Positions 16,539-25,950 are shown, counted from the stretch's first letter. The stretch is DNA of 64,000 nt from Ruminococcus_G sp050944435 (GCA_050944435.1 JBMNRB010000007.1:1-64000), one strand, 5' to 3'. Notes: generated by a model not told the origin, from the letters alone. Translations and numbers: made by a program.

Positions 16539-16939
16539 ATGTCTTCTTTTAACTGTTCCCTCCAGTCAAGATCTCCCCTGGCCAGCCCCAAAATCAGACA
16601 TTCTGCGGTTGCGATATTGGTCGCCACCGGAATATTATACTGATCGCAGCATCTGGATATGGCCTGAATATCCGGCTCTTTCGGTGAAATCATCACCGGG
16701 TTATAAAACAGAATAACCAGATCCATATCTCCCCGCTCAATCATCTCTGTAAACTGTTTATCTCCGCCTACAGAGCCTGCCAGAAACTTGTGAACATGAA
16801 GACTCGTCACTTCCTCGATTCTTCTTCCTGTAGTTCCGGTCGCATATACCTCATGCTTTGAGAGGATTCCTTTGTATGCAATGCAAAAGTCCTCAATTAA
16901 ACTTTTCTTACTGTTATGCGCTATAATTCCAACGTTCAT
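16535..16939 (-). CDS. mgsA: Methylglyoxal synthase-like protein with altered active site
   Basis: 134 residues in an MGS-like domain. The family enzyme converts dihydroxyacetone phosphate to methylglyoxal. The phosphate loop ATGTTGRRIEE (33-43) and the catalytic Asp in SVGGDKQ (Asp60) are kept. However, the AHD motif is AHN (Asn9), the conserved FFWDP motif is LFYNP (Asn80), and the invariant His of the PHxPD motif is Lys87 in PKEPD. The protein may be weakly active or have another role. First gene of an operon with rsmD and coaD, behind a good promoter. Family sure, activity uncertain. Confidence 0.85.
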   Translation of the reverse strand: MNVGIIAHNSKKSLIEDFCIAYKGILSKHEVYATGTTGRRIEEVTSLHVHKFLAGSVGGDKQFTEMIERGDMDLVILFYNPVMISPKEPDIQAISRCCDQYNIPVATNIATAECLILGLARGDLDWREQLKEDI

Positions 16940-16969
16940 TTCACAGCCCCTTTAGCATATTATAAAAGC

Positions 16970-16998
16970 ATTATAACAAATAACTAAATAAACTGCAA
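16970..16998 (-). promoter_or_regulatory. Sigma-A promoter of the mgsA-rsmD-coaD operon
   Basis: Minus strand TTGCAG (16998-16993), a 17-base spacer and TATAAT (16975-16970), about 30 bases before the mgsA ATG. The remaining intergenic sequence towards the SASP gene is very A+T rich, with no reading frame. Confidence 0.75.
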
Positions 16999-17140
16999 AT
17001 ATTTTTCGCAAATTATACATCTCTCATAAATTCCGCAAAAATATGTCAATATATGCAGAAACTTCTAGTGTATTTTTTTTTTATCTTCATATACTACCAT
17101 CGTAACCCGAAAATATATTAATTTTAAGGAGGCAATTATT

Positions 17141-17371
17141 ATGGCAAATCGTTCTTCTAATACTGCAGCAGTACCCGAAGCGAAAAGTGCATTGGACCGT
17201 TTCAAATTCGAAGTGGCCAACGAACTGGGCGTACCCCTTTCTGACGGATACAATGGAAACCTGACCTCAAAACAGAACGGTTCTGTTGGCGGTTATATGG
17301 TGAAAAAAATGATCGAAGCCCAGGAGAGACAGATGTCCGGAAGCCAGGGCGGACAGCAGGGAATGTACTAA
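17141..17371 (+). CDS. Alpha/beta-type small acid-soluble spore protein
   Basis: 76 residues. These proteins coat DNA in the dormant spore and are degraded by the GPR protease at germination. The FKFEVANELGVPLSDGYNGN segment includes the GPR cleavage-type motif, and GSVGGYMVKKMIEAQE is the DNA-binding second motif. A strong AAGGAGG site precedes the ATG. Upstream, TATACTA at 17090-17096 resembles the CATACTA -10 box of the forespore factors sigma-F/sigma-G, but the -35 region is poor. A perfect hairpin terminator follows. Direct evidence that the organism makes spores. Confidence 0.95.
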   Translation: MANRSSNTAAVPEAKSALDRFKFEVANELGVPLSDGYNGNLTSKQNGSVGGYMVKKMIEAQERQMSGSQGGQQGMY

Positions 17372-17389
17372 AACCTTCTGTCTTTACGG

Positions 17390-17424
17390 AAAACAGCTCA
17401 GATGGACACCATCTGAGCTGTTTT
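17390..17424 (+). terminator. Rho-independent terminator (bidirectional)
   Basis: A perfect 12-bp stem (17394-17405 with 17409-17420) and a 3-base loop, flanked by AAAA and TTTT. It ends the SASP transcript and could equally stop the convergent DUF6465 transcript. Confidence 0.88.
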
Positions 17425-17454
17425 ACTATGTAACTCTCCCGCTATTCGTCAACT

Positions 17455-17850
17455 TTATAAGTCAATACTGCCAGTAACGTCTTCATTAACTACATAATAA
17501 GCGGCAAATTCTTCCGGTTTCACATAAAGCTTAATATCTTTCAAATCAGCAGCTTTTTTGCCCAGGTCCTTGGTCCAGATTTCTTTCACCTGCTCATACA
17601 GGGAATCCAGTTCAATTTCTTTTCCGCCGTACTGAAGGAATGAAGTCTTCTTCACTTCCTTCTTTGCCGATGTTGTTCTTTTGGCAGCAGTTTTTTTTGC
17701 CGGTGCTTTCTTGGCTGTTGTTTTTTTCACCGTCGCTGCTTTCTCATCAGCTTTCGCAGCAACTGCTGTCTCTTTCACTTCCGTTGTCAGAACGGCTGCT
17801 TTCGTCTCAACTTCAGATGTCGCCTTTGCTTCCGTTTTCTTTACTGCCAT
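17455..17850 (-). CDS. DUF6465 family protein with histone H1-like Lys/Ala-rich region
   Basis: 131 residues in two parts. Residues 1-70 are low-complexity Ala/Lys/Thr, with repeats of the TAKKAPAKKTAAKRT type seen in histone H1 tails and bacterial nucleoid proteins. Residues 70-131 form a compact domain (YGGKEIELDSLYEQV, then KDIKLYVKPEEFAAYYVVN) characteristic of DUF6465. No function is established. The basic tail suggests binding of DNA, RNA or anionic polymer. Single gene with its own AGGAGG site, convergent with the SASP gene. Confidence 0.82.
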   Translation of the reverse strand: MAVKKTEAKATSEVETKAAVLTTEVKETAVAAKADEKAATVKKTTAKKAPAKKTAAKRTTSAKKEVKKTSFLQYGGKEIELDSLYEQVKEIWTKDLGKKAADLKDIKLYVKPEEFAAYYVVNEDVTGSIDL

Positions 17851-17943
17851 AATAATCCCTCCTTATGATATCCATAGTGCAACACAAATTGCTATTACTG
17901 CACTTTTTCCTAATCATACTCCCATACCGCCGGAATTTCAATA

Positions 17944-20900
17944 CTATTCAATACTTTTCAGGGATTCTACCATATTAATTCGCTTTAATCGGAAATACAT
18001 CGCCAAATTGACCAACGCTGAAAAAATCCATGTTAGTAAAATGCTCAAAACAAAACTTCCGAAATTGACTTTTCTGCCAAACATCATGATATCAATCTCC
18101 GCCGTCAGTATCACATATCGATGTAGGAGTAGCCCGAAAAAAATCCCGAAAACACATCCAAAAAATGTAAGCCATATATTTTCTCTCAGCACATATCCGG
18201 AAACTTCAAGGTCATAGAATCCAAGGACTTTTAGTGTAGCCAGTTCTCTTTTCCGTTCGCAGATATTTATATTATTCAGATTGTAAAGGACCACAAAGGC
18301 CAGCATCCCCGCTGCAATTACAATTACATAAATGACTGTATCCATACTTTTCAGCATATCCGATATCCGGCTGCTGATATCGCTGGTAAATGCTACTGAA
18401 GAAACGCCGTCCATGTTCATGTAATCTCTCTGTATACTTTCCTGGATATTCGTCCCTTCATCGCTTGTTATAAAAAATACATCATTGTCTTCAGCTTCAG
18501 TATTGAAGATTTCCTCATACAATGAGGAAGTGATATATACATAATGGTAAAAATAATTTTCCGCCACTGCCGTTATGGTCACTGATGCCTGTTTCTCTTC
18601 TCCTTCTTTCAAATATATGGTATCACCGGCTTTCACATCCAGAAGTTTCGCCAGTTTTTCTGTAATAATCACGCCGTTGTCATCCAGATGATAACGTTTC
18701 TGAGTTTTCCGGTCACGCAATATCAAAAAGGCATCCGCCTTCTGCGGATCTTCCACCACAGTCATATAAGAAGCCCGTTCCTCTTCCCCATTTCCCACAT
18801 CCACAGAAGTCTCGCTGGCAGTCATGATTTCAGATATCCGGCTGTCGCTCTTTAATGTATCCAGAACTTCCTGTAGTTTTTCTTCCTGAATGTCTTCCTC
18901 AAAGGTCAGAGAGCCAGAAAAGATCCGAATTTCTTCAAACTGATTGTCTCCGATAGCCATAATGGAATCCCGCAACCCAAACCCAACCAGAAGCAGGCCC
19001 ATACATCCTCCGATTCCCAGTACCGTCATCCAAAATCGCTTTTTATAACGGAAAAGATTTCGCATCGTAGACTTTTGAGAGAAACTGAGTTTCTTCCAAA
19101 TAAATCCTGCTCTCTCCAGTAAGATCCTCCTGCCTGTTTTCGGCGCTTCCGGACGCATCAGCTGAGCCGGGACCTCTTTCAGTTCGCTTCGGCAAGCCAG
19201 AAAGGCTGCTAAAGTTGTAGCAATGATCGCCGGAATCGCCGAAGTGACAGAATAAGAAAAATGAATGGGCGTTAATGCTTCCGGAAGGGTATTATAAAGA
19301 ATACCATAGGCATTGATAATAATTGTCGGTAGCAGTTTTTGCCCGCCGATAATGCCAATAACACTTCCTATCGCCGTGGCAAGAAAGGCATATAACATGT
19401 ATTTTGCCGCAATGGCTCCCTTTCTGTACCCCAGCGCTTTTAAAATACCAATTTGGGTCCTTCCTTCTTCCACCATTCTGGTCATGGTGGTAAGACAAAT
19501 TAGTGCTGCAACCAGGAAAAAGATCAGCGGAAATACGGTTCCTATGGCGACAATACGTTCTGCATCCTGTTCATATTCCACATAAGTTTGATTGGAATTG
19601 CGATCCAAAATATACCACTTCGGCATTTCCAATTTATTCAGTTCTTCTTCTCCATCCGCAATTTCTTTTTGGGCATCCGCAATTTTCTCCTCTGCATCCG
19701 CTTTTTCTTCTTCATATTCTGTTTTACCTTCTTCCAGTTCCTGACGGGCTTGGGTCAGTTCATCTCTTCCTGCTTCCAGCTCTTGACGGGCTTCTTCGAT
19801 TTCTTGCTCTCCCTCTTCCAATGCTTTCCAGCCCTGTTCCAATTCTTCTTTTGCATTCTGAAGCTGAGCCTCTCCATCATTTAACTGGGCCTCTTTTTCT
19901 TCCAGCAGCGCTTTATTGCTTTCAATTTGGCTGTAAGCCTGATTTAACTGCTGGTACCCTGCTTCCAGCTGCTGCTTTCCTTCCTCCATCTGATTTCTTG
20001 CGTCCTGAATTTGTTTTCTTCCCTCTTCCATCTGGGCCCGACTTTCTTCCAGCGTCTGACTGGCCGCTGCCATTTCCTCCCGCATAGCCAGGATCTCTTC
20101 CAACTGATATCCATAGGACGCAAACAGCTCTTCCATCTTCCACAGTTCCTCTTCAGAAACAGATAAAAGATCAAAGCCCAGTGTATTTTCCATCTGTTCT
20201 CTCTGGCTGGCCAGTTCTTCTTCTCCAGCCGTCAATTCCTTCTCCTGGACGGCAAAATTTTCTTCCTGCTGATTTAAAAGTTCTTCCTGCTGCTGAAGGC
20301 TGCGGGCATTGGATTCATATTCTTCCGCCGAATTGTTATATTCTTCAATCCCCTGATTCAGCTCTTCATATCCCCGTTCAATCTCTGCCCGTCCCTGGGC
20401 AAGGGTCTCCTCATTGTCTTCAATTTCCTTTTGGGCATCCAAAAGCTGTTGCCTGTTTTCCTCCAGCTCCTTCTCTCCCTCTTCCAGTTCTTGCTGACCT
20501 TCCGCCAGTTTTTCTTCTCCGTCGATCAGTTCCTGCTCTCCGTCTTCAATTTCCTTCTGGGCATCCAGAAGTTTCTGCTGGGCGTCATCGACCTCCTGAC
20601 GGGCGTCTTTCAGCGCCTCCTGGCCTTCCTGTTTTACCGACTCATACCTCTTTTCGCATCTTTCCCCTTCCAGCTCTTCTATACGGTCCATAATTGCTTC
20701 CGTATCATCCGAATATGCATCGCTGTAGCAAAGCATACTCTTTCCTGATTCTGTCTGTATGTACAGCTCTGTATACGCATCCAGAGAGAAGTCTTCCGGC
20801 AGAATTACTGCAAAACCGTCCACCTTGCCGTCTCCTGCCGTGGATGTGCCTCTTTCCAGGCTGAGATAAAAAGGACTGTCGCCAAAACCGACTACGGTAT

Positions 20901-21429
20901 ACTGTGATTTTTCCAAAGTTTCAAGAATATCTTCCTCTCCGTCAGCAGAAACAGCAACCGTATCGCCGATCTGATAGCCAAACTGTTCTTTCATCTGCGT
21001 ATCCAGCAGAATCTCTCCCGATTTTTCCGGCAGCCGCCCCTCTGTCACTGCTATGTCATTTATGCCCTCGGTCAGCGACATAAATTTTACCACATACTGA
21101 CTTTCTCTGTCATTGCAGAGCAAATCGGCAGAATATGACGGCACCACCGACTTGACGCCATCCACTTGTTCAATTGCATCAACATCCTCTTCTGTCAGCC
21201 CCAGCGTTCCAGTCACCTGAATATCCATCATGTTTTGGTTATCATAAAACGCGTCTGCCGACAGTTTCATATCCGGCCCTGCTGCGCGTATTCCGGCAAA
21301 AAAAGCTACTCCCAGTGCAACAATGGACAGAATGGACAGAAACCTGCTTTTATTACGTTTAATTTCCATAAGGAAATCTTTACGCAGAATATGTCTTTTC
21401 ATCACGGACAACCCTTCTTTACCATTCAA
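17944..21429 (-). CDS. ABC transporter permease (FtsX/MacB family) with long coiled-coil insert
   Basis: 1161 residues. One membrane helix at about residues 30-50, a large extracytoplasmic part, then three helices near 630-760 and another FtsX-type set at the C-terminus (two FtsX domains). Between about residues 255 and 600 lies an uninterrupted, repetitive Glu/Gln/Leu-rich heptad region of the EEGEQELEE or LEEARQELE kind, which should form a very long coiled coil outside the membrane. The ATPase gene overlaps just upstream by 11 bases. An alternative ATG at 21402 also has a ribosome site and fits family N-termini. Substrate unknown; MacB-like permeases often act as mechanotransmitters. Confidence 0.88.
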   Translation of the reverse strand: MNGKEGLSVMKRHILRKDFLMEIKRNKSRFLSILSIVALGVAFFAGIRAAGPDMKLSADAFYDNQNMMDIQVTGTLGLTEEDVDAIEQVDGVKSVVPSYSADLLCNDRESQYVVKFMSLTEGINDIAVTEGRLPEKSGEILLDTQMKEQFGYQIGDTVAVSADGEEDILETLEKSQYTVVGFGDSPFYLSLERGTSTAGDGKVDGFAVILPEDFSLDAYTELYIQTESGKSMLCYSDAYSDDTEAIMDRIEELEGERCEKRYESVKQEGQEALKDARQEVDDAQQKLLDAQKEIEDGEQELIDGEEKLAEGQQELEEGEKELEENRQQLLDAQKEIEDNEETLAQGRAEIERGYEELNQGIEEYNNSAEEYESNARSLQQQEELLNQQEENFAVQEKELTAGEEELASQREQMENTLGFDLLSVSEEELWKMEELFASYGYQLEEILAMREEMAAASQTLEESRAQMEEGRKQIQDARNQMEEGKQQLEAGYQQLNQAYSQIESNKALLEEKEAQLNDGEAQLQNAKEELEQGWKALEEGEQEIEEARQELEAGRDELTQARQELEEGKTEYEEEKADAEEKIADAQKEIADGEEELNKLEMPKWYILDRNSNQTYVEYEQDAERIVAIGTVFPLIFFLVAALICLTTMTRMVEEGRTQIGILKALGYRKGAIAAKYMLYAFLATAIGSVIGIIGGQKLLPTIIINAYGILYNTLPEALTPIHFSYSVTSAIPAIIATTLAAFLACRSELKEVPAQLMRPEAPKTGRRILLERAGFIWKKLSFSQKSTMRNLFRYKKRFWMTVLGIGGCMGLLLVGFGLRDSIMAIGDNQFEEIRIFSGSLTFEEDIQEEKLQEVLDTLKSDSRISEIMTASETSVDVGNGEEERASYMTVVEDPQKADAFLILRDRKTQKRYHLDDNGVIITEKLAKLLDVKAGDTIYLKEGEEKQASVTITAVAENYFYHYVYITSSLYEEIFNTEAEDNDVFFITSDEGTNIQESIQRDYMNMDGVSSVAFTSDISSRISDMLKSMDTVIYVIVIAAGMLAFVVLYNLNNINICERKRELATLKVLGFYDLEVSGYVLRENIWLTFFGCVFGIFFGLLLHRYVILTAEIDIMMFGRKVNFGSFVLSILLTWIFSALVNLAMYFRLKRINMVESLKSIE

Positions 21430-22123
21430 TTAACTCCACCGACATGGGAGAATCATTTACCGTCATCTCACTTACCATACCATTTTTAATCCGGATTACC
21501 CTATCTGCCATAGGGGAAATAGCCAAATTATGAGTAATTACCACCACAGTCATCCCCCTGTTGCGGCAAGTATCCTGCAGAAGTTTCAATATAGCCTTCC
21601 CGGTCAAATAGTCCAAAGCGCCGGTAGGTTCGTCACAAAGAAGCAATTTAGGATTCTTCGCCAACGCTCTTGCAATCGCCACCCTTTGCTGCTCTCCCCC
21701 GGAAAGCTGCGCCGGAAAATTGTGCATCCGGTCTTTCAGCCCCACATCCTCCAGCACTGAAGCTGCGTCCAGCGGATCTTTACATATTTGTGCAGCCAGC
21801 TCCACATTCTCCAAAGCGGTTAAATTGGGAACCAGATTATAAAATTGAAATACGAAGCCGATATCATTTCTCCGGTATGTGGTCAGCTGCCGCTCCGAAA
21901 ATTTGCTGATATCTGCTCCGTCCACCAGCGTCACCCCTTCATCAGAAGTATCCATTCCTCCCAGAATATTCAATACTGTCGTCTTTCCGGCGCCGCTTGG
22001 TCCCACAATCACAGCAAATTCACCTTTTTCAATAATAAAATCAATGCCGTCAACAGCTTTAATGGTCACTTCCCCCATCTTATAATATTTTCTGATCTGA
22101 TGCATTTCTACAATCGGTTCCAT
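21419..22123 (-). CDS. ABC transporter ATP-binding protein (MacB/LolD type)
   Basis: 234 residues with Walker A GPSGAGKTT, the Q-loop FVFQFYNLVPNLTALENVELA, signature LSGGEQQRVAIARAL, Walker B LLLCDEPTGALD and a switch His in VVITHN. This is the class that pairs with FtsX-type permeases; the coiled-coil permease follows with an 11-base overlap (permease ATG within GAATGGTAA). A GGAGGTG site precedes the ATG. Confidence 0.95.
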   Translation of the reverse strand: MEPIVEMHQIRKYYKMGEVTIKAVDGIDFIIEKGEFAVIVGPSGAGKTTVLNILGGMDTSDEGVTLVDGADISKFSERQLTTYRRNDIGFVFQFYNLVPNLTALENVELAAQICKDPLDAASVLEDVGLKDRMHNFPAQLSGGEQQRVAIARALAKNPKLLLCDEPTGALDYLTGKAILKLLQDTCRNRGMTVVVITHNLAISPMADRVIRIKNGMVSEMTVNDSPMSVELIEW

Positions 22124-22168
22124 GCGTTCACCTCCGCTGTCCGTCCCTAATTTTACTTAATTATTTTT

Positions 22169-22174
22169 ATTATA
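22169..22174 (-). promoter_or_regulatory. Candidate -10 box for the ABC transporter operon
   Basis: TATAAT on the minus strand, about 46 bases upstream of the ATPase start, in an A+T-rich gap. No convincing -35 box is found at 16-18 bases, so the call is tentative. Confidence 0.35.
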
Positions 22175-22185
22175 TCATAAACTTT

Positions 22186-24237
22186 CTAGAGTTGTATCTC
22201 CTCCCCTTTATTTTTCACAAAAATTTCTAATTTTCTCCGGAGTTTTCCATATTCTTCCCTTTCCAAACTTCCCGATCCCATGATCTGTCCGGCAGCTTTG
22301 GCAGCCAGCCCAAGAATTTCACTGTCCTGATAGATATCTGCCAGTTTGAACTCCATCTCCCCGCTCTGCCGGAATCCCAGCAGGTCTCCCGGACCGCGCA
22401 GCTTCATATCCTGACTTGCTATCTCAAATCCATCGTTTGATTTTCCCAGAATTTCCAGTCGTTTGGAAGGCTCCTTTTCCTGGCTGCTCTGCATGAAAAT
22501 GCAGTAAGACTGGGCGTCTCCCCGGCCTACCCGGCCGCGCAGCTGATGGAGAGAAGCAAGGCCGAACCGTTCCGCATTTTCCACCATCATGACCGTGGCA
22601 TTGGGAACATTCACTCCCACTTCCACCACCGTAGTACCCACCAGAACCTGAATCTCGCCGGAAGCAAATTTTTCCATTACCTGGTTTTTTTCCGCCGGTT
22701 TCATTTTCCCATGAAGCTTCCCTGTCCGTATATTTCCATGCCACACTTCCCTCAGCCTTTCTTCATAATCCGTCACATTTTCCGCATCCAACCCTTCGCT
22801 TTCTTCCACCAAAGGACAGATCACATAGGCCTGATGTCCCTGTTCCACCTGCTCCCGGATAAAACGGTAAGCAGTCTTCCGGTAACGCTGATCCACCACA
22901 CAGTTTTTTATGGGCAGTCTTCTGGCAGGCAGCTCGTCAATCACTGATATATCTAAATCTCCATATAATATCACGGCAAGGGTCCGGGGAATGGGCGTTG
23001 CACTCATCACCAGCACATTTGGCCGTTCTCCTTTTTTTGAAAACTCCTCCCTCTGGTGAACGCCGAATCGGTGCTGTTCATCTGTGATCACCAGCGCCAG
23101 CCTATCATATACTACGTTTTTTTGGAACAGAGCGTGAGTTCCGACGGCAATTTTGCACTCGCCCCTTTTCAGTTTTTCCTGCCGTTCCCTTTTTTCTTTT
23201 GCCGTGTTGGAACCCGTAAACAAAAGAGGCTGGTATCTTTTCCATTCTTTCTCGGACAAAAGAGCCTTCAGTGATTCATAATGCTGTTTTGCCAACACTT
23301 CCGTCGGCGCCATCAAAGCGGCCTGGCATCCGTTTTCTGCCGCCATAACCATGGCTAAAAAAGCAATCACTGTTTTGCCGCTTCCCACATCTCCCTGAAC
23401 CAATCTGGCCATTGCCCGCCGGCTCTTCATATCCCTCTCAATTTCATACCATACATTCTTCTGTGCTCCCGTCAGTTCATAGGGAAGACGCTCGATGATT
23501 TCTTCTGTCTTCCACACTTCTTTTAACACGTATGCTGAAGTACTTGCCTCAGCCTGTTCCTTAAGCCTTGATATTGTCAGAATAAAAAAAAGGAATTCAT
23601 CAAATACCAGCCTGTTCCTTGCCTGACAAAGAGTATTCATATCTTTGGGGAAATGAATGTCATGGATTGCTCTTTCATACTCTAAAAGTTCAAACTGCTT
23701 TCTGAAAGAATCGGGGAGATACTCCTGAGAAAGCTCTTTTCTCTCCAGAATCTGCCGGATCGCTTTTATCACCGTTTTGTTGGTCAGACCTTTGGTCAGA
23801 CCGTAAACTGGCTGCATGAAATGCACCATCTTATCATATGATGCCAGGGTAAAATATTCCGGATGTTCCATATACAGACGCCCGTTTTTCTCCTCCGCTT
23901 TTCCACGAAACACATAAAGGCTTCCCTTCTTCATCACACTGCGCAGAAAGGGCATTCCAAACCAGATAACAGGAAGACTTCCCGTATCATCCTGGACTAT
24001 CCCGGTGATCACGGTTCTGGCCCCGGCTCTTTTCACATCCAGAGTCTGACCGATCCTCCCCTTCACCGCACATTTCATCTGGGGCCGTACCTGGCAGATC
24101 GGCACAGGACTTTCATATACATCATAATCCCTCGGGTAATACCTTATCAGGTCTTCCGTTGTATAAACACCCACTTTTTCAAAAAGTTTTTGTGTTTTCT
24201 CCCCAATTCCTTTCAGTTCCCGTATTGATTCAGACAT
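22186..24237 (-). CDS. recG: ATP-dependent DNA helicase RecG
   Basis: 683 residues, full length. RecG remodels stalled forks and branched DNA. The N-terminal wedge (OB-fold) domain is followed by a superfamily 2 helicase core: Walker A QGDVGSGKTVIAFLA, DEQHRFGVHQRE as motif II, SATPIPRTLA as motif III, and QLRGRVGRG as motif VI. The ATG is preceded by AAAGGAG. It lies 27 bases downstream of a hairpin that could stop transcription from yloV. Confidence 0.97.
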   Translation of the reverse strand: MSESIRELKGIGEKTQKLFEKVGVYTTEDLIRYYPRDYDVYESPVPICQVRPQMKCAVKGRIGQTLDVKRAGARTVITGIVQDDTGSLPVIWFGMPFLRSVMKKGSLYVFRGKAEEKNGRLYMEHPEYFTLASYDKMVHFMQPVYGLTKGLTNKTVIKAIRQILERKELSQEYLPDSFRKQFELLEYERAIHDIHFPKDMNTLCQARNRLVFDEFLFFILTISRLKEQAEASTSAYVLKEVWKTEEIIERLPYELTGAQKNVWYEIERDMKSRRAMARLVQGDVGSGKTVIAFLAMVMAAENGCQAALMAPTEVLAKQHYESLKALLSEKEWKRYQPLLFTGSNTAKEKRERQEKLKRGECKIAVGTHALFQKNVVYDRLALVITDEQHRFGVHQREEFSKKGERPNVLVMSATPIPRTLAVILYGDLDISVIDELPARRLPIKNCVVDQRYRKTAYRFIREQVEQGHQAYVICPLVEESEGLDAENVTDYEERLREVWHGNIRTGKLHGKMKPAEKNQVMEKFASGEIQVLVGTTVVEVGVNVPNATVMMVENAERFGLASLHQLRGRVGRGDAQSYCIFMQSSQEKEPSKRLEILGKSNDGFEIASQDMKLRGPGDLLGFRQSGEMEFKLADIYQDSEILGLAAKAAGQIMGSGSLEREEYGKLRRKLEIFVKNKGEEIQL

Positions 24238-24259
24238 TCTCTGCTCCTTTCAACCGATG

Positions 24260-24285
24260 AAAAAGGCACTGCTTTTGCAGTGCCT
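24260..24285 (-). terminator. Hairpin terminator between yloV-like gene and recG
   Basis: On the minus strand a perfect 9-bp stem (AGGCACTGC paired with GCAGTGCCT, loop AAAA), followed by TTTTT. It ends the yloU-yloV transcript, yet lies so close to the recG ribosome site that recG expression probably needs read-through or an upstream start. Confidence 0.85.
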
Positions 24286-24291
24286 GATAAT

Positions 24292-25950
24292 TTATTCCAC
24301 AGATACGACACAATAATAGATCGGCTGACCTCCGTAATTTATTTCCACATCACAGTCCGGATAGGCTTCAAGAAGCTCATCTTCCAGCTGGCTGGCCGTC
24401 TCCTCCGTAATATCTTCTCCGTAATAAACGCTGATCAATTCGGAGTCTTCATCCACCATGCGGCCGATCATTTCCTTTGTCACGCCCATCACTTCATCGC
24501 CGACAGCCAAAAGACCGTTGTCTCCGATTCCCATGATATCTCCTTCATGGATTTCCTTGTCATCGATGTGCGTATCCCGTACCGCATAGGTTACCTGTCC
24601 TGTTTTTACGTGTTCCAGACTTTCCAGCATGGACTCTGTATTTTCCTGGGCAGTTTTTTCCGGTACATAATTGATGATGGCGGTGATTCCCTGAGGAATC
24701 GTCTTTGTGGGAATTACAATAATTTCTTTTTCCTTTGTCAGATCCCTGGCTTGGTTTGCCGCCAGGATAATATTCTTATTATTTGGGAAAATGTAGATCG
24801 TGGACGCATTGACGGAATCAATGGCGTTTAACATATCTTCCGTACTGGGATTCATGGTCTGTCCCCCCTCGATCAGATAATCCACACCAAGGCCTTTGAA
24901 TATTTCAGCGATTCCTTCCCCTATGGATACAGAGATGAAGCCCACCTCTTTGGGCGGCTGTTTCATTTTTTCTTCTTTCTGAGAAGCCGCCAGTTTTTCC
25001 GCATCTTTTATCAGTTTTTCCTGATGCTCTTCCCGCATGTTGTCGATTTTCATTCTGGAAAGCTGTCCATACGTCAGGGCCTTCTGAATCGCCAGACCCG
25101 GATCATTCGTATGTACATGGACTTTCACGATATCTTCATCCGCCACACATACGATGGAATCTCCGATGGAGCTCAGATAATCTTTAAACTCTTTTTCTTC
25201 TTTTTCCTGGAAAGGCTGGGAAGTCATGATAATAAATTCTGTACAGTAACCGAACTTGATTTCCTTTTCCGTCTGGGGTGTGATTCTGGTCACCGCTGTG
25301 CCTTCCGGAGTTTCAAAGGTCAGATCGATTTCTTTCCCAGTAAAGGCTTCGTAAGCGCCCCGAAGTATCTCCACCAGACCCTGGCCGCCGGAATCCACCA
25401 CGCCGGCCTCTTTAAGCACCGGAAGCATATCCGGCGTTCGCAGCAGCACCGCCTCCGCTTCTGCCAAAATATCCTCAAAAAAAGCCTGAAGATCCTCACA
25501 CTCTTCCGCCATAATTACTGCTTTTTCAGCGGCACCTCTGGCCACAGTGAGAATCGTCCCTTCTTTTGGCTTCATAACTGCCTTATAAGCAGTCTCCACT
25601 GCTTTTTCAAATGCTGCCGCCAAAGTCACCGCATCCAGATTTCTGTGCTCACGGATAACTTTCGTAAATCCCCTCAGCAGCTGGGACAAAATCACTCCTG
25701 AATTACCTCTGGCTCCTCTCAACGATCCGGAAGAAACGGCTTTCGCCAAAGTGTCCATAGTAATCTCATTAAGCGAATTGACTTCTTTGACAGCAGACAT
25801 AATTGTCAGCGTCATATTGGTGCCGGTATCTCCATCCGGAACGGGAAAGACATTCAATTCATTAATCCATTCCTTCTTAACTTCCAGATTTTTTGCTCCT
25901 GCCAGAAACATGGTTTTCAGCATTCCGGCATCTATTGTATTCACTGCCAC
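24292..25950 (-). CDS. DAK2 domain protein (YloV/FakA-like)
   Basis: 552 residues. The N-terminal DAK2 (dihydroxyacetone kinase-like) domain contains NVFPVPDGDTGTNMTLTI, with the metal-binding Asp residues, and GARGNSGVILSQLLRGF. The C-terminal half (after about residue 330) resembles the DegV-associated region of YloV/FakA. In Staphylococcus FakA phosphorylates fatty acids bound by a FakB (DegV) protein. Here the gene follows an Asp23 protein by 13 bases, as in the Bacillus yloU-yloV pair, and precedes recG. Family sure; kinase activity inferred. Confidence 0.9.
   Translation of the reverse strand: MAVNTIDAGMLKTMFLAGAKNLEVKKEWINELNVFPVPDGDTGTNMTLTIMSAVKEVNSLNEITMDTLAKAVSSGSLRGARGNSGVILSQLLRGFTKVIREHRNLDAVTLAAAFEKAVETAYKAVMKPKEGTILTVARGAAEKAVIMAEECEDLQAFFEDILAEAEAVLLRTPDMLPVLKEAGVVDSGGQGLVEILRGAYEAFTGKEIDLTFETPEGTAVTRITPQTEKEIKFGYCTEFIIMTSQPFQEKEEKEFKDYLSSIGDSIVCVADEDIVKVHVHTNDPGLAIQKALTYGQLSRMKIDNMREEHQEKLIKDAEKLAASQKEEKMKQPPKEVGFISVSIGEGIAEIFKGLGVDYLIEGGQTMNPSTEDMLNAIDSVNASTIYIFPNNKNIILAANQARDLTKEKEIIVIPTKTIPQGITAIINYVPEKTAQENTESMLESLEHVKTGQVTYAVRDTHIDDKEIHEGDIMGIGDNGLLAVGDEVMGVTKEMIGRMVDEDSELISVYYGEDITEETASQLEDELLEAYPDCDVEINYGGQPIYYCVVSVE

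Noticed and set aside
19620..20680. DNA tandem repeat in the permease gene
   Set aside because: Repeats are at the protein heptad level with varied codons; no exact long DNA repeat unit.
19503..20693. Long plus-strand frames rich in Pro, Leu and Phe inside the permease gene
   Set aside because: They are the antisense of the repetitive Glu/Gln coiled-coil codons, which give few stops on the other strand.
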